The notes under the pieces are model-generated. The model was not told the DNA's origin. It did not search any database and was given only the letters and a program-made list of their open reading frames with translations. 64,000 nt of DNA from Deltaproteobacteria bacterium (GTDB taxonomy: Bacteria; Desulfobacterota; SM23-61), in the NCBI GenBank assembly GCA_016875165.1, contig VGSF01000009.1, forward strand, positions 16,068-80,067, given 5' to 3'. The translations under genes and the position numbers were made by a program. Positions 1-7,538 of this stretch are shown in pieces; position 1 is the stretch's first letter; each line of letters opens with the position of its first letter.

Positions 1-1
1 G

Positions 2-133
2 CTGAAAGACGAAAGCCTCGAAGATTCCGAAAATCTCCCCTCTCCCGACCTGATCGCCGCCGAGATTGTTGAGAATTTAGAATCCGCCCTGGAACAGTTT
101 AGCGGCATTTATGAAAGCTTGGGTAATAAATGA
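2..133 (+). CDS. C-terminal tail of a truncated gene, possibly type I restriction-modification HsdM
   Basis: An open frame enters from the left edge and stops at TGA 131-133. The last 43 residues are acidic and helical, with IAAEIVENLESALEQF followed by IYESLG. That pattern resembles the coiled C-terminal end of type I restriction-modification methyltransferase subunits, but the catalytic domain lies outside the window, so the call rests on a short tail. The AAA ATPase and the broken OLD-like ATPase just downstream fit a defence-type neighbourhood. Any helical protein tail could look similar. Confidence 0.4.
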   Translation: MKDESLEDSENLPSPDLIAAEIVENLESALEQFSGIYESLGNK

Positions 134-289
134 GCAATACGGAAGTAGGGATCTGGCAAAGTCCAGGCAGAATAATTCTTGCCCCAAATTATTTAGATGT
201 CATTTAAATCTTTGGGCAGACTAAAAGGGGGCGGGCCACAGCTTGAGTTCTGAGCGGAAATTTATCGCAAGCCCTGCTTATTTGCGGCG

Positions 290-318
290 TTTTCAATAGT
301 GATGATTAATGTTATAAT
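290..318 (+). promoter_or_regulatory. Predicted sigma70-type promoter for the AAA ATPase
   Basis: TTTTCA (290-295), a 17-base spacer and a perfect TATAAT (313-318) lie 19 bases upstream of the ATG at 338. A GAGGTG Shine-Dalgarno sits between them. The -10 is consensus and the -35 is weak. Confidence 0.5.
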
Positions 319-337
319 TAAAATGAGGTGAAAATCA

Positions 338-1531
338 ATGAACAATAAAGAAAAAAGCCCATTCACCCCTGGCAGTCCGGTCCCCTATGAACTTTTTGTG
401 GGAAGGCAGAAACAGATCCGGGAGATCTTTCGTTATGTTGATCAAACCTCTATGGGAAAGCAGGATAATCTTTTTCTCATGGGGGATAGAGGGATAGGCA
501 AAAGCTCTATGGCTTCTTTTATTCGACATTTCGTCGCAACCCAGAAAAATTTTCTTGGGATTCATGTATTCTTAGGAAAGGTCTCTACCCTTGAAGAAAT
601 GGTTCGCCTCATCTTCGAACAACTGCTGAAAGAGGTTCATGGACAAACGTGGTTTGGTAATATTTCAGAGCTCTTTGGTAAATATATTAAGCAAATTGGA
701 CTATTCGGCATCTCCATTGGCTTTACCCCTCCCAAACAGGACCTGGAGGAATTAGTAAAGCGATTTCCTGAAGCCCTTTCCAATTTACTGAAAAAAATGA
801 AAGAACAAAGAAAAGGATTATTCATTGCTCTCGATGACATTAATGGGTTGGTAGAAAAGGTTGAATTTGCAAATTGGTACAAGAGTTTTGTGGATGAAGT
901 CGCAACCCATTATAACGAATTTCCGGTTTATATGATGCTCATCGGGCTTCCCGAAAAAAGGGAAATGCTATCGCATCTTCAGCCGTCTCTCATGCGAATC
1001 TTCAGGATTGTGGAAATTGATAAGCTTTCCAATGAAGAGGTCGGGCAATTTATTTCCCAGGCCTTTGAGAGCGTCAAAATGAAGATATCTCAAGAGGCCA
1101 TGGATCTCATGGTCAAATTTTCAAGTGGTTTGCCTGTTTTGATGCACGAAATTGGGGATGCCGTTTTTTGGATCGATTCTGACGGGACAGTGGACAGAGA
1201 AGATGCCCTTCAGGGTGTCTTATCAGCCGCCAAGCATGTCGGGGAGAAATATCTTGATCCCCAAATCTACAGGGTCATTCAGCGAAGCCAACGATACAAT
1301 TCTATTCTAAAAAAGATCGGGGCCCCGCTTTCCCGGAATTTTGTGAAGAAGGATATCGAAACCAGGTTGAATGAAAACGAGAGAAGGGTATTTCACAATT
1401 TTTTGCGAAGATTTAAGAAACTAGGCATCCTTGAGACCGATATCGAACATGGCTCTGGGGCTTATAGATTTGTGAACGAGATTTACCCGATTTATATTTG
1501 GATGCAGAGCCAAGAACCCAAACCCTCCTAA
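338..1531 (+). CDS. AAA/Orc1-like P-loop ATPase, function unknown
   Basis: This 397-residue protein has a Walker A motif GDRGIGKSS near residues 49-57 and a Walker B-like strand LFIALDD near residue 165. The region after residue 300 (ERRVFHNFLRRFKKLGILE) looks like a winged helix. The arrangement matches the archaeal-type/Orc1-CDC6-like AAA ATPases that often occur singly or next to defence genes. No nuclease or other effector domain is visible, so the role is unknown. The start is supported by GAGGTG eight bases upstream of ATG and by a TATAAT box. It stands alone, with the putative HsdM tail upstream and a dead ATPase gene downstream. A free-standing NTPase of a mobile element is an alternative. 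Confidence 0.75.
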   Translation: MNNKEKSPFTPGSPVPYELFVGRQKQIREIFRYVDQTSMGKQDNLFLMGDRGIGKSSMASFIRHFVATQKNFLGIHVFLGKVSTLEEMVRLIFEQLLKEVHGQTWFGNISELFGKYIKQIGLFGISIGFTPPKQDLEELVKRFPEALSNLLKKMKEQRKGLFIALDDINGLVEKVEFANWYKSFVDEVATHYNEFPVYMMLIGLPEKREMLSHLQPSLMRIFRIVEIDKLSNEEVGQFISQAFESVKMKISQEAMDLMVKFSSGLPVLMHEIGDAVFWIDSDGTVDREDALQGVLSAAKHVGEKYLDPQIYRVIQRSQRYNSILKKIGAPLSRNFVKKDIETRLNENERRVFHNFLRRFKKLGILETDIEHGSGAYRFVNEIYPIYIWMQSQEPKPS

Positions 1532-1890
1532 AAACTTAAGCTGCCTTTTAAAAGGGCCTGGTCGCAACATGCAACAGATTTGATCCCTGAGATTCCTATT
1601 TCAAAATGTCCACAAGCAAGGATTTTTTCGGGCAAAAAAGCAAGTCGCAATCCGGTTTTAGGCAAGGTCATGGGAATCTTTGGCAATGGCCTATCACCGG
1701 CTTATAGGGTTGAGGTGTAAGAAATGGCGAAAACTATATTTTTTCTGAGACAAAACGAAAAACTTTTTGGCGATTTTCGCGATTTGATTTTAGAAGCCCG
1801 CCAGGATGTAGCTTGAAATGAGAGCGGAGGCGGCGGTAAAACCATAATCCTAAGGCTAATGCAGGAGAAAAAATTATAAAAGGAGAGGAA
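1532..1890. other. Intergenic stretch without recognisable content
   Basis: About 360 bases without a credible gene. The minus-strand ORF listed at 1702-1941 has no family features and overlaps the start of the ATPase pseudogene. I see no clear promoter, terminator or repeat here. Confidence 0.5.
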
Positions 1891-2549
1891 ATGATCACTG
1901 AAGATCGTGTTAAGAATTTTTAAAGATTTAAAGAAGAGCAATTCCTTCTCCGTGAGCGTGTAGTCCTTGCCGGCCCGAACAATTCAGGAAAGTCTACACT
2001 CCTGCAAGCCATAGCAACCTGGAGGCTTGGACTTACAAAGTGGTGTGACCAACGAGCAAAATCTTCGGCAACAAGAAGAACAGGGGTTCCAATAACTCGG
2101 ACCGATTTTACCGCCCTTCCTCTGAGGGAGATGAACCTATCGTGGGAAGGAAGAAGTGTTGCTGGGGGAGGAAAAAAAGAGTCGAGGTTTATTGAAATTA
2201 TATTAGAGGGCAGTTCGAATGAGAGGGATTGGAAATGCGGTACGAAATTGAGAATTATTTACTCGTTCCCGAAGCAATAAAGCGCTATTTGGCATCCCTT
2301 CCTCTTTTTACATCAAAGGTTGATAAGGAATTTTGGAAGCAAGTTCCTTTAGGGACGGATTTATTTAGTGGCCATGTTTCCCTTGTAAGGGTGAAAGGAA
2401 GTGATGAATTCCTTGTTCCTCTCCTCACCGAAGCAGGTAAGCCCACGCCGAAGAAAGACCTATGCCTCATAGCAGCAACCATGAAGGCAGAAGAAATTCA
2501 TCCTGAAGTGAAGGAAAAACTTGATGAAATATCAAAAACCTTGGTTTGA
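1891..2549 (+). pseudogene. Broken OLD-like AAA ATPase: premature stop plus internal deletion
   Basis: Reading from ATG 1891 gives MITEDRVKNF, a TAA, then RFKEEQFLLRERVVLAGPN and a Walker A GPNNSGKST followed by LLQAIATWRLGL. This is the typical N-terminus of the OLD-like AAA ATPases, where the usual residue at the stop is Lys, so AAA to TAA is the simplest change. The frame runs on to about 2240. A second frame, shifted by one (listed as ORF 2229-2549), then supplies YEIENYLLVPEAI, which resembles the REIENYLL motif from the C-terminal TOPRIM-like region of the same family. The middle, normally a few hundred residues, is missing. I read this as one gene decayed by a nonsense change and a frame-disrupting deletion near 2225-2245. 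Residual function of the 106-residue C-terminal ORF is unlikely. Confidence 0.7.
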
Positions 2550-2792
2550 ACAATAAAGTCTGAAACCAAAAAAGAAGTTGATAAATAAAAAGGTTTTCCT
2601 TTCCCAGGAAAAGAAGGGGTGTAAAAAGGGGGCAACTATTAAAAGGCCTTAATAATCATTGACTATTTCCGTTCTATTTCGTAAGTTCATTGTATAGGAA
2701 CTTCCTTTTTCCAACTTTAGTCCGCCTTAGGCGGATTACTTTAGACGCTTGACACTTATCCTTAACTTTTTCTTAATCAGGCCTTTAAAAAC

Positions 2793-2827
2793 GCTGTGAT
2801 CTCTGTGTTCTCTGTGTTCTCTGTGGC
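2793..2827 (+). repeat. CTCTGTG tandem repeat, one of at least four dispersed copies
   Basis: The unit TCTCTGTGT occurs about three times and ends in CTCTGTGGC. Related stretches lie at about 31058-31091, 50851-50891 (reverse complement) and 52207-52245, always between genes. The copies differ in unit number, so this is a family of small dispersed repeats. No function can be read from the sequence. Confidence 0.5.
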
Positions 2828-2839
2828 TAATTTATTTTT

Positions 2840-3391
2840 ATGGCTTATTTAAAAGGAAATCTTCACCTGCACACCATATTTTCCGATGGGTCTCAAACCC
2901 CGGAGGAAATGCTTACCATCTACCACGACCTGGGATACGACTTTGTCGGCTTCACGGATCATGACTATCTCATCCGTCCGCACTACTGGGAGGGCATTCC
3001 CGAAAGTAACGGCAGTCTTATCGTATTCAAAGGACTCGAGTTGGAATATCCACCCCTGCGCTACCAGCACATCGGGAAAATCCTGGGGGAAGAGGAAACC
3101 CTGTTCGTCTTCAACCACCCGCAGCAATACCGGCTTTCAGTCGCAGAAGTCAACCGGCAGATTGAATTGATTTCCCGGGACATGCCCATCCACTGCCTGG
3201 AGGTAACGGATAAAGGGGTTTATACGAAGGTGTATGACATCCCTGAAATTCCACTTCCGAAAATCGCTTCCGACGATGCGCACACCCCTGACCAATGCGG
3301 TATGGCCTGGATTGAAGTCCACAGCCGGCGGGAGAAAGATGCGATTCTCCGGGCTATTAAACAGGGGGATTTTAAGATCGGGCTGAAATAG
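2840..3391 (+). CDS. PHP-domain metal-dependent phosphoesterase
   Basis: A 183-residue protein with the PHP superfamily signatures: GNLHLHTIFSDG at the N-terminus (metal-binding HxH), FTDHD near residue 38, a NHP motif near residue 93 and SDDAH near residue 150. PHP proteins hydrolyse phosphate esters using two or three metal ions. The substrate cannot be deduced, and histidinol-phosphatase-like or nucleotide phosphoesterase activity is possible. It is shorter than the ~280-residue stand-alone PHP proteins, so it is a compact version. No good Shine-Dalgarno precedes the ATG, which lies 13 bases after the CTCTGTG repeat. It converges with the threonylcarbamoyl-AMP synthase gene. Confidence 0.85.
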   Translation: MAYLKGNLHLHTIFSDGSQTPEEMLTIYHDLGYDFVGFTDHDYLIRPHYWEGIPESNGSLIVFKGLELEYPPLRYQHIGKILGEEETLFVFNHPQQYRLSVAEVNRQIELISRDMPIHCLEVTDKGVYTKVYDIPEIPLPKIASDDAHTPDQCGMAWIEVHSRREKDAILRAIKQGDFKIGLK

Positions 3392-3393
3392 CC

Positions 3394-3438
3394 GTCAGCT
3401 TTCATCCGCGGGAAAAAATATTTGTGCTGAAAGCTGAC
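3394..3438. terminator. Hairpin between convergent genes, candidate bidirectional terminator
   Basis: GTCAGCTTTCA (3394-3404) is perfectly complementary in inverted orientation to TGAAAGCTGAC (3428-3438), with a 23-base AT-rich loop. It starts three bases after the PHP stop and ends 18 bases before the end of the convergent gene. There is no strong T-run, so a terminator role is inferred from position. Confidence 0.5.
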
Positions 3439-3455
3439 CGCTGATGGCTATTTGT

Positions 3456-4064
3456 TCAGAGAAAAAAACTCACGTCCCCCTTGCCTTTGCGCAACACCTT
3501 GGGCATATCATCTGTCAGGTCAAGAACGCTGGAAGGTTCTGAGACCAGAATCCCGCCATCGATCACCACATCCAGCGTATGCCCCAGCTTTTTCTCTATC
3601 TCCGCCGGATCATACAAAACTTCTCCTGTGGTCAGCGTGGCGCTGGTGCTGATGATGGGATGCCCTAATTCCTTGACGATGGCCAGGCATATAGGATTGT
3701 TGGGAACCCGAATCCCCGCAGTCATCCGGCGGGTGAGCATAATCTTGGGAACCAGCTTGGTGCCTTCCAGGATGAAGGTGTATGGACCTGGCAGGAAGCG
3801 TCTCATCGTCTTATAGGCATAGTTGGAAACCTTGCCATAGAGGCTGATGGACTTCAGGTCGGCGCAAATGAAACTGAAGGGCCGGTTCTTCTCGCTTCGT
3901 TTGATCTGGTAGATGCGTTCAATGCCTTTTTTATTATAGAGCGAACAGCCCAGCCCATAAACCGTATCGGTGGGGTAAGCAATGACTCCTCCATCTTTCA
4001 ATATTTTAACTGCTTGGCCAATCAGCCGTGGTTGAGGATTTTGGGGGTTCATCCGCATCAGCAT
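3456..4064 (-). CDS. tsaC: L-threonylcarbamoyladenylate synthase (TsaC/Sua5/YrdC family)
   Basis: This 202-residue protein carries the YrdC signatures: GGVIAYPTDTVYGLGC near residues 25-40, KRSEKNRPFSF near 55-65, and STSATLTTGE near 140. It makes threonylcarbamoyl-AMP from threonine, bicarbonate and ATP, the first step of the universal t6A37 tRNA modification. The length fits the single-domain TsaC/YciO type without the C-terminal Sua5 extension. It could be the YciO paralogue, but no second copy is visible here. It is transcribed alone, converging on the PHP gene. The C-terminus KGDVSFFL is typical of this family. Confidence 0.88.
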   Translation of the reverse strand: MLMRMNPQNPQPRLIGQAVKILKDGGVIAYPTDTVYGLGCSLYNKKGIERIYQIKRSEKNRPFSFICADLKSISLYGKVSNYAYKTMRRFLPGPYTFILEGTKLVPKIMLTRRMTAGIRVPNNPICLAIVKELGHPIISTSATLTTGEVLYDPAEIEKKLGHTLDVVIDGGILVSEPSSVLDLTDDMPKVLRKGKGDVSFFL

Positions 4065-4202
4065 ATTTACCCTCCTTCCTTAGATAAAATCTTCCTTACC
4101 CACGTTCAGCTCATCGAATGCCCGCATTCCACCTCTTATCCGGATAATGAAAATTAAACACCAATTTCAATAAAATGACAAGGATTGAATCCAAATTTCT
4201 TT

Positions 4203-4451
4203 CCACCCTCCAGTTTTTAGTTCGGGCCCAGGCTCTGGCCCAGAGGCGCTTCGCTCGGAAGAATAAGGCAGTAGTCTATCCATAGGAGAGGGCGGCCGGG
4301 TGTGATTTAAGTGGCTTTTTAAATAGGCTTATCAATCAACTCACCTTGCCGATCTCCTGGCCGCCTCCCTTTGCGGATGGCCAGAAGGGAATCTTAAGCA
4401 AGTCTGATCCCGGCCGATTCTTCCTTCTCTCAGCGCCCCCGGGCCAGAGCC
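4203..4451. repeat. Inverted-repeat element with GGCTCTGGCCC arms
   Basis: Left arm GGCTCTGGCCC-AGA-GGCGC (from 4231) pairs with the inverted right arm ending at 4451 (GCGCCCCCGGGCCAGAGCC), and the similarity extends to about 33 bases. The flank CCACCCTCCAGTTTTTAGTT (4203-4222) occurs again, inverted, at 53380-53401 with the same GGGCCC and GGCGC blocks. It is therefore a dispersed element, not a local structure. It fills most of the 490-base gap before the oxidoreductase operon. Confidence 0.5.
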
Positions 4452-4556
4452 ACGATAAACTGGGGGATGGCAAGATTCATATTTTTCTTGCCCAAAATTT
4501 CCCATCCATGTTAGATTGAATTTCAAAATTTTTTAAAACTTGAGGTCGAATGGGAA

Positions 4557-4760
4557 ATGGGTAAGATCATCATCAACCGCGAGCGCTGCAAGGCATGCGC
4601 TTTTTGCGCTTCCGTCTGTCCTAAGAAATTGATCTTCTTCAGCCAGGAAGTTAACAGCCAGGGCTTTTACCCGGTGGAACTTCGGATGGAGGAGGAATGC
4701 ACTGGCTGCGCCCTTTGCGCAGAGACCTGCCCGGATGTGGCCATCGAAGTGTGGAGGTAG
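4557..4760 (+). CDS. 2-oxoacid:ferredoxin oxidoreductase, delta (2x[4Fe-4S] ferredoxin) subunit
   Basis: A 67-residue ferredoxin with two four-cysteine clusters, CKACAFCASVCP (residues 11-22) and CTGCALCAETCP (residues 46-57). It carries electrons between the TPP site of the catalytic subunits and soluble ferredoxin. It is the first gene of the operon, six bases upstream of the alpha subunit. The order delta-alpha-beta-gamma is usual for 2-oxoglutarate/2-oxoisovalerate-type enzymes. The ATG at 4557 is chosen because a GAGGT lies 10 bases upstream. The nearby ATG at 4550 is out of frame. Confidence 0.9.
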   Translation: MGKIIINRERCKACAFCASVCPKKLIFFSQEVNSQGFYPVELRMEEECTGCALCAETCPDVAIEVWR

Positions 4761-4766
4761 GGCGCA

Positions 4767-5822
4767 GTGGAAAAAAGACTCTTTCTCCGCGGGAATCAAG
4801 CTCTGGCTATGGGCGCCATTAAAGCTGGCTGCCGCTTTTATTTCGGCTACCCCATAACACCCCAGAACGATATTCCTGAGTTTTTTTCGAAACAGATGGT
4901 AAAAGTGGAAGGGTGTTTCATCCAGGCCGAAAGCGAAGTGGCTTCTATCAACATGATTCTGGGCGCTGCCGCAGCCGGAGCCCGGGCCATGACCTCCTCT
5001 TCCAGCCCGGGCCTCTCTCTCATGCAGGAGGGCCTTTCTTATTTGGCCGGAAGCGAGCTTCCGGCTGTGGTCGCCAACATCAGTCGCAGCGGCCCTGGCC
5101 TGGGCGGGATCTCCACCTCCCAGGGAGATTACTTCCAGGCCACGCGCGGCGGCGGGCATGGAGATTACCGCACCCTCGTACTCGCCCCTTCTTCTGTGCA
5201 GGAGATGCATGATCTGACTCTCCTGGCCTTCGACCTGGCCGACAAATATCGTAACCCGGTAATTATTCTGGCCGATGCTGTTCTGGGACAAATTCAGGAG
5301 ACCATGGTGGATCGGCCATATCAACCCCTGGAACTTCCCCCGAAGGACTGGATTCTTGCCGGAGCTTCGGGAAGAGACCCCCGCCTGATCAAATCTCTCT
5401 ACCTTAAAGAAGGGGATATGGAAAGACACAACTGGAAACTCTTCGAGAAATACCAGCGGATGAAAAAGGAAGACGTCCGGTATGAAAATTCCCTGGAAGA
5501 AGAGGCCGAGTTGATAGTCGTGTCTTTCGGCACAGCCGCCCGCGTCGCCAAAAGCGCCATCCGCCTGGCCCGGGCCGAGGGCCTCAAGGTCGGTCTTTTC
5601 CGGCCGATTACCCTGTTTCCCTTCCCTGAAAAAGCCCTGTTCGACCTTTCCCAGCGGGTGAAACGCTTCTTAACCATCGAGATAAACACCGGACAAATGG
5701 TCGAGGACGTAAAACTGTCCGTGGCCCGTGACGCCGATGTCCATTTCTATGGCCATGCCCCGGGTTCTCCCCCGGTCCCCGAGGAACTTTTAAATGCTAT
5801 TAAAAAGGTTGTATCAGTTTAG
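4767..5822 (+). CDS. 2-oxoacid:ferredoxin oxidoreductase, alpha subunit (VorB/KorA type)
   Basis: A 351-residue protein with the pyrimidine-binding TPP-fold domain (residues ~10-180, FYFGYPITPQNDIPEFF, then ESEVASINMILGAAAAGARAMTSSSSPGLSLMQEG) and the transketolase C-terminal-like domain II (residues ~240-345). With the beta subunit it binds TPP and oxidatively decarboxylates a 2-oxoacid to acyl-CoA, reducing ferredoxin; the enzyme can also run in reverse. The SSSSPG and GGISTSQGDYFQ blocks match the branched-chain (VOR) and 2-oxoglutarate (KOR) types more than pyruvate enzymes, but the substrate cannot be fixed from sequence alone. The start is GTG at 4767, six bases after the ferredoxin stop, with GGAGGT upstream. 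Confidence 0.88.
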   Translation: MEKRLFLRGNQALAMGAIKAGCRFYFGYPITPQNDIPEFFSKQMVKVEGCFIQAESEVASINMILGAAAAGARAMTSSSSPGLSLMQEGLSYLAGSELPAVVANISRSGPGLGGISTSQGDYFQATRGGGHGDYRTLVLAPSSVQEMHDLTLLAFDLADKYRNPVIILADAVLGQIQETMVDRPYQPLELPPKDWILAGASGRDPRLIKSLYLKEGDMERHNWKLFEKYQRMKKEDVRYENSLEEEAELIVVSFGTAARVAKSAIRLARAEGLKVGLFRPITLFPFPEKALFDLSQRVKRFLTIEINTGQMVEDVKLSVARDADVHFYGHAPGSPPVPEELLNAIKKVVSV

Positions 5823-5855
5823 AATTTTGAAAAAATGGCGGCAACGTCTCTGTTT

Positions 5856-6025
5856 GGGTTCGGGGGCTAACCCGGAACGCGCCGGAAGCATCGGTTGGGC
5901 TTCCTCTTGTCTCCGAGGATGAAAGCTTGTTTCCTCCGAAGGAGGCGGGGATTATTTTCCCCGCCCCATTCACGGAGAAATAAGCGCCTTATGATTCCAA
6001 GCGGGCCGGTCTGGCCCCCGAACCC
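5856..6025 (+). other. Long-range inverted repeat enclosing GC-rich hairpins, in the alpha-beta gene gap
   Basis: GGGTTCGGGGGC (5856-5867) is perfectly complementary to GCCCCCGAACCC (6014-6025). Inside lie several local hairpins: CCTCC-GAA-GGAGG, GCGGGGA-ttattt-TCCCCGC and GGGCC-ggtct-GGCCC. The gap splits the oxidoreductase operon by 280 bases although the other subunit genes are close together. It could be a structured mRNA element controlling the downstream subunits, or a transposed palindromic repeat. No known riboswitch class was recognised. Confidence 0.5.
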
Positions 6026-6101
6026 TGGAATCCCTTGGCCCTGGTAACAGGCCTTTCTTCAAAGAACTAAAGTATTACAAAAAGTTTATTGAGGCTTTAC
6101 C

Positions 6102-6854
6102 ATGAAGCAAGTGTTCAAACGCCCCCGGAGTCTTAAAGATGTCTCCTTTCATTTTTGCCCCGGCTGTCACCACGGGACAATTCACCGTTTGGTTGCCGAG
6201 GCCATCGACTATTACGATCTGCGCGAGAGAACCATCGGCGTTGCCGGCGTGGGTTGCTCGGTATTCGTTTATGAGTATTTCGACATAGACGTGGCCGAAG
6301 CGCCCCATGGCCGGGCTCCGGCAGTAGCTACCGGCCTGAAACGCGCTCTTCCCGACCGGGTCGTTTTTACTTATCAGGGCGACGGAGATCTGGCTTCCAT
6401 AGGAATGTCCGAGATTGTGCATACGGCCAACCGGGGAGAAAACGTTACTGTTATTTTTGTGAACAACACGGTTTACGGCATGACCGGCGGACAGATGGCT
6501 CCCACCACCTTGCTGGGACAGCCTACCACCACCTCCCCCTATGGCCGCGACTTTGTCCAAAATGGCTATCCGATCCGTATGGCTGAAATGATTGCCAACC
6601 TTGAAGGAGCATCCTTTTCCGCCCGGGTGGCTTTGAACACACCGGCCAATTTAATGAAAGCCAAAAAGACCGTGCGGCGGGCTTTCGAGATGCAGATGAA
6701 TAATCTGGGGTTCACTTTCGTGGAGCTTCTCGCTGCCTGTCCGACGAACTGGGGCATGAATTCCCTCAAGGCTAACGAAAGGGTGGAGAAAGAACTTATC
6801 CCTTATTTCCCTTTAGGAACTTTCAAGGAAAAGAAGGAACCCGACCACCTGTAA
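6102..6854 (+). CDS. 2-oxoacid:ferredoxin oxidoreductase, beta (TPP-binding) subunit
   Basis: A 250-residue protein with the TPP/Mg-binding signature: FCPGCHHG near residue 18, GVGCS near 47, HGRAPAVATGLKRALP near 68 and the GDGD-LASIG motif near 92 followed by NNTVYGMTGGQ. It holds the diphosphate half of the cofactor site, the alpha subunit supplying the other half. The length fits VorA/KorB. The gene is separated from alpha by a 280-base structured gap and from gamma by a hairpin, so differential expression of subunits is possible. The ATG at 6102 follows a GAGGC stretch and matches the family N-terminus. Confidence 0.9.
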   Translation: MKQVFKRPRSLKDVSFHFCPGCHHGTIHRLVAEAIDYYDLRERTIGVAGVGCSVFVYEYFDIDVAEAPHGRAPAVATGLKRALPDRVVFTYQGDGDLASIGMSEIVHTANRGENVTVIFVNNTVYGMTGGQMAPTTLLGQPTTTSPYGRDFVQNGYPIRMAEMIANLEGASFSARVALNTPANLMKAKKTVRRAFEMQMNNLGFTFVELLAACPTNWGMNSLKANERVEKELIPYFPLGTFKEKKEPDHL

Positions 6855-6860
6855 AAAACA

Positions 6861-6901
6861 GGGTTCAAGGAAAATATTTTTTCATTTGAATCCTTGAACC
6901 C
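6861..6901 (+). terminator. Perfect 11-bp stem-loop between beta and gamma subunit genes
   Basis: GGGTTCAAGGA (6861-6871) pairs exactly with TCCTTGAACCC (6891-6901), followed by TTTATTT. It lies immediately after the beta stop and eight bases before the gamma Shine-Dalgarno. It may be a partial terminator or an mRNA-stabilising hairpin within the operon. Confidence 0.55.
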
Positions 6902-6918
6902 TTTATTTGGAGTTTTTA

Positions 6919-7473
6919 ATGTACCATGAAATCATCATGAGTGGAGTTGGCGGCCAGGGAATCATGGTTATCGGTAGCCTTCTGGCTCAAGCCGCCTTCC
7001 TGGAAAATTTGAACGTTACGTACACCCCCATTTACGGCGTAGAGAAGCGCGGGGGCCATGCGGACTGCACTGTCGTCATCTCCTCCGAAGAAATAGGGTC
7101 TCCCATTGTTGACTCTCCCCAATCCTGCATCATCATGAGCAGGCCTTCTCTTGTTAAATACGGCCCCAGGGTTAAGCCCGGCGGATTTCTCCTGCTGAAC
7201 AGTTCTTTTGTGGACCCCCAGGAAGTAACGCGAAAAGACCTGGACATTCTCTCTATCCCGGCTCTGGAGATCGCCCAAACCCTGGGCAATGACCGGCTTA
7301 GCAATATGGTGATCATCGGCGCTTTTGTGGAAAAAATTAGGGTGGTGAGTCTGGACACCCTGGCCGCCGCCCTCTCTCAGATTTTCGAAGAACATTACCA
7401 TCGCTTGCTCCCGGCCAATGCCGCAGCCATAAGCAAGGGCGCTGAATATGTAAGAAATTCCGTTCCCCAATGA
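6919..7473 (+). CDS. 2-oxoacid:ferredoxin oxidoreductase, gamma subunit
   Basis: A 184-residue protein with the gamma-subunit signature SGVGGQGIMVIGSLLAQAA at residues 8-26, EKRGGHADCTVVIS near 43 and PSLVKYGP near 75. This subunit completes the 2-oxoacid oxidoreductase of the VOR/KOR type. The ORF track begins at TTG 6907, but that codon overlaps the Shine-Dalgarno GGAG (6909-6912). ATG 6919, six bases further on, gives the usual MYHEII start. The hairpin in front may tune its level relative to beta. Confidence 0.88.
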   Translation: MYHEIIMSGVGGQGIMVIGSLLAQAAFLENLNVTYTPIYGVEKRGGHADCTVVISSEEIGSPIVDSPQSCIIMSRPSLVKYGPRVKPGGFLLLNSSFVDPQEVTRKDLDILSIPALEIAQTLGNDRLSNMVIIGAFVEKIRVVSLDTLAAALSQIFEEHYHRLLPANAAAISKGAEYVRNSVPQ

Positions 7474-7538
7474 TTCAGCCTACGGGTGTTTTCTAATTTT
7501 CTCATGAACCATAGACCACTTGAATCATCGAACTTTTT

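Noticed and set aside
4533-5429. 298-residue minus-strand ORF opposite the ferredoxin and alpha subunit
   Set aside because: Shadow of the true genes; no domain or start signal of its own.
5856-6025. Molybdenum-cofactor riboswitch
   Set aside because: Hairpins are strong, but the conserved Moco core was not found; kept only as an unassigned structured element.
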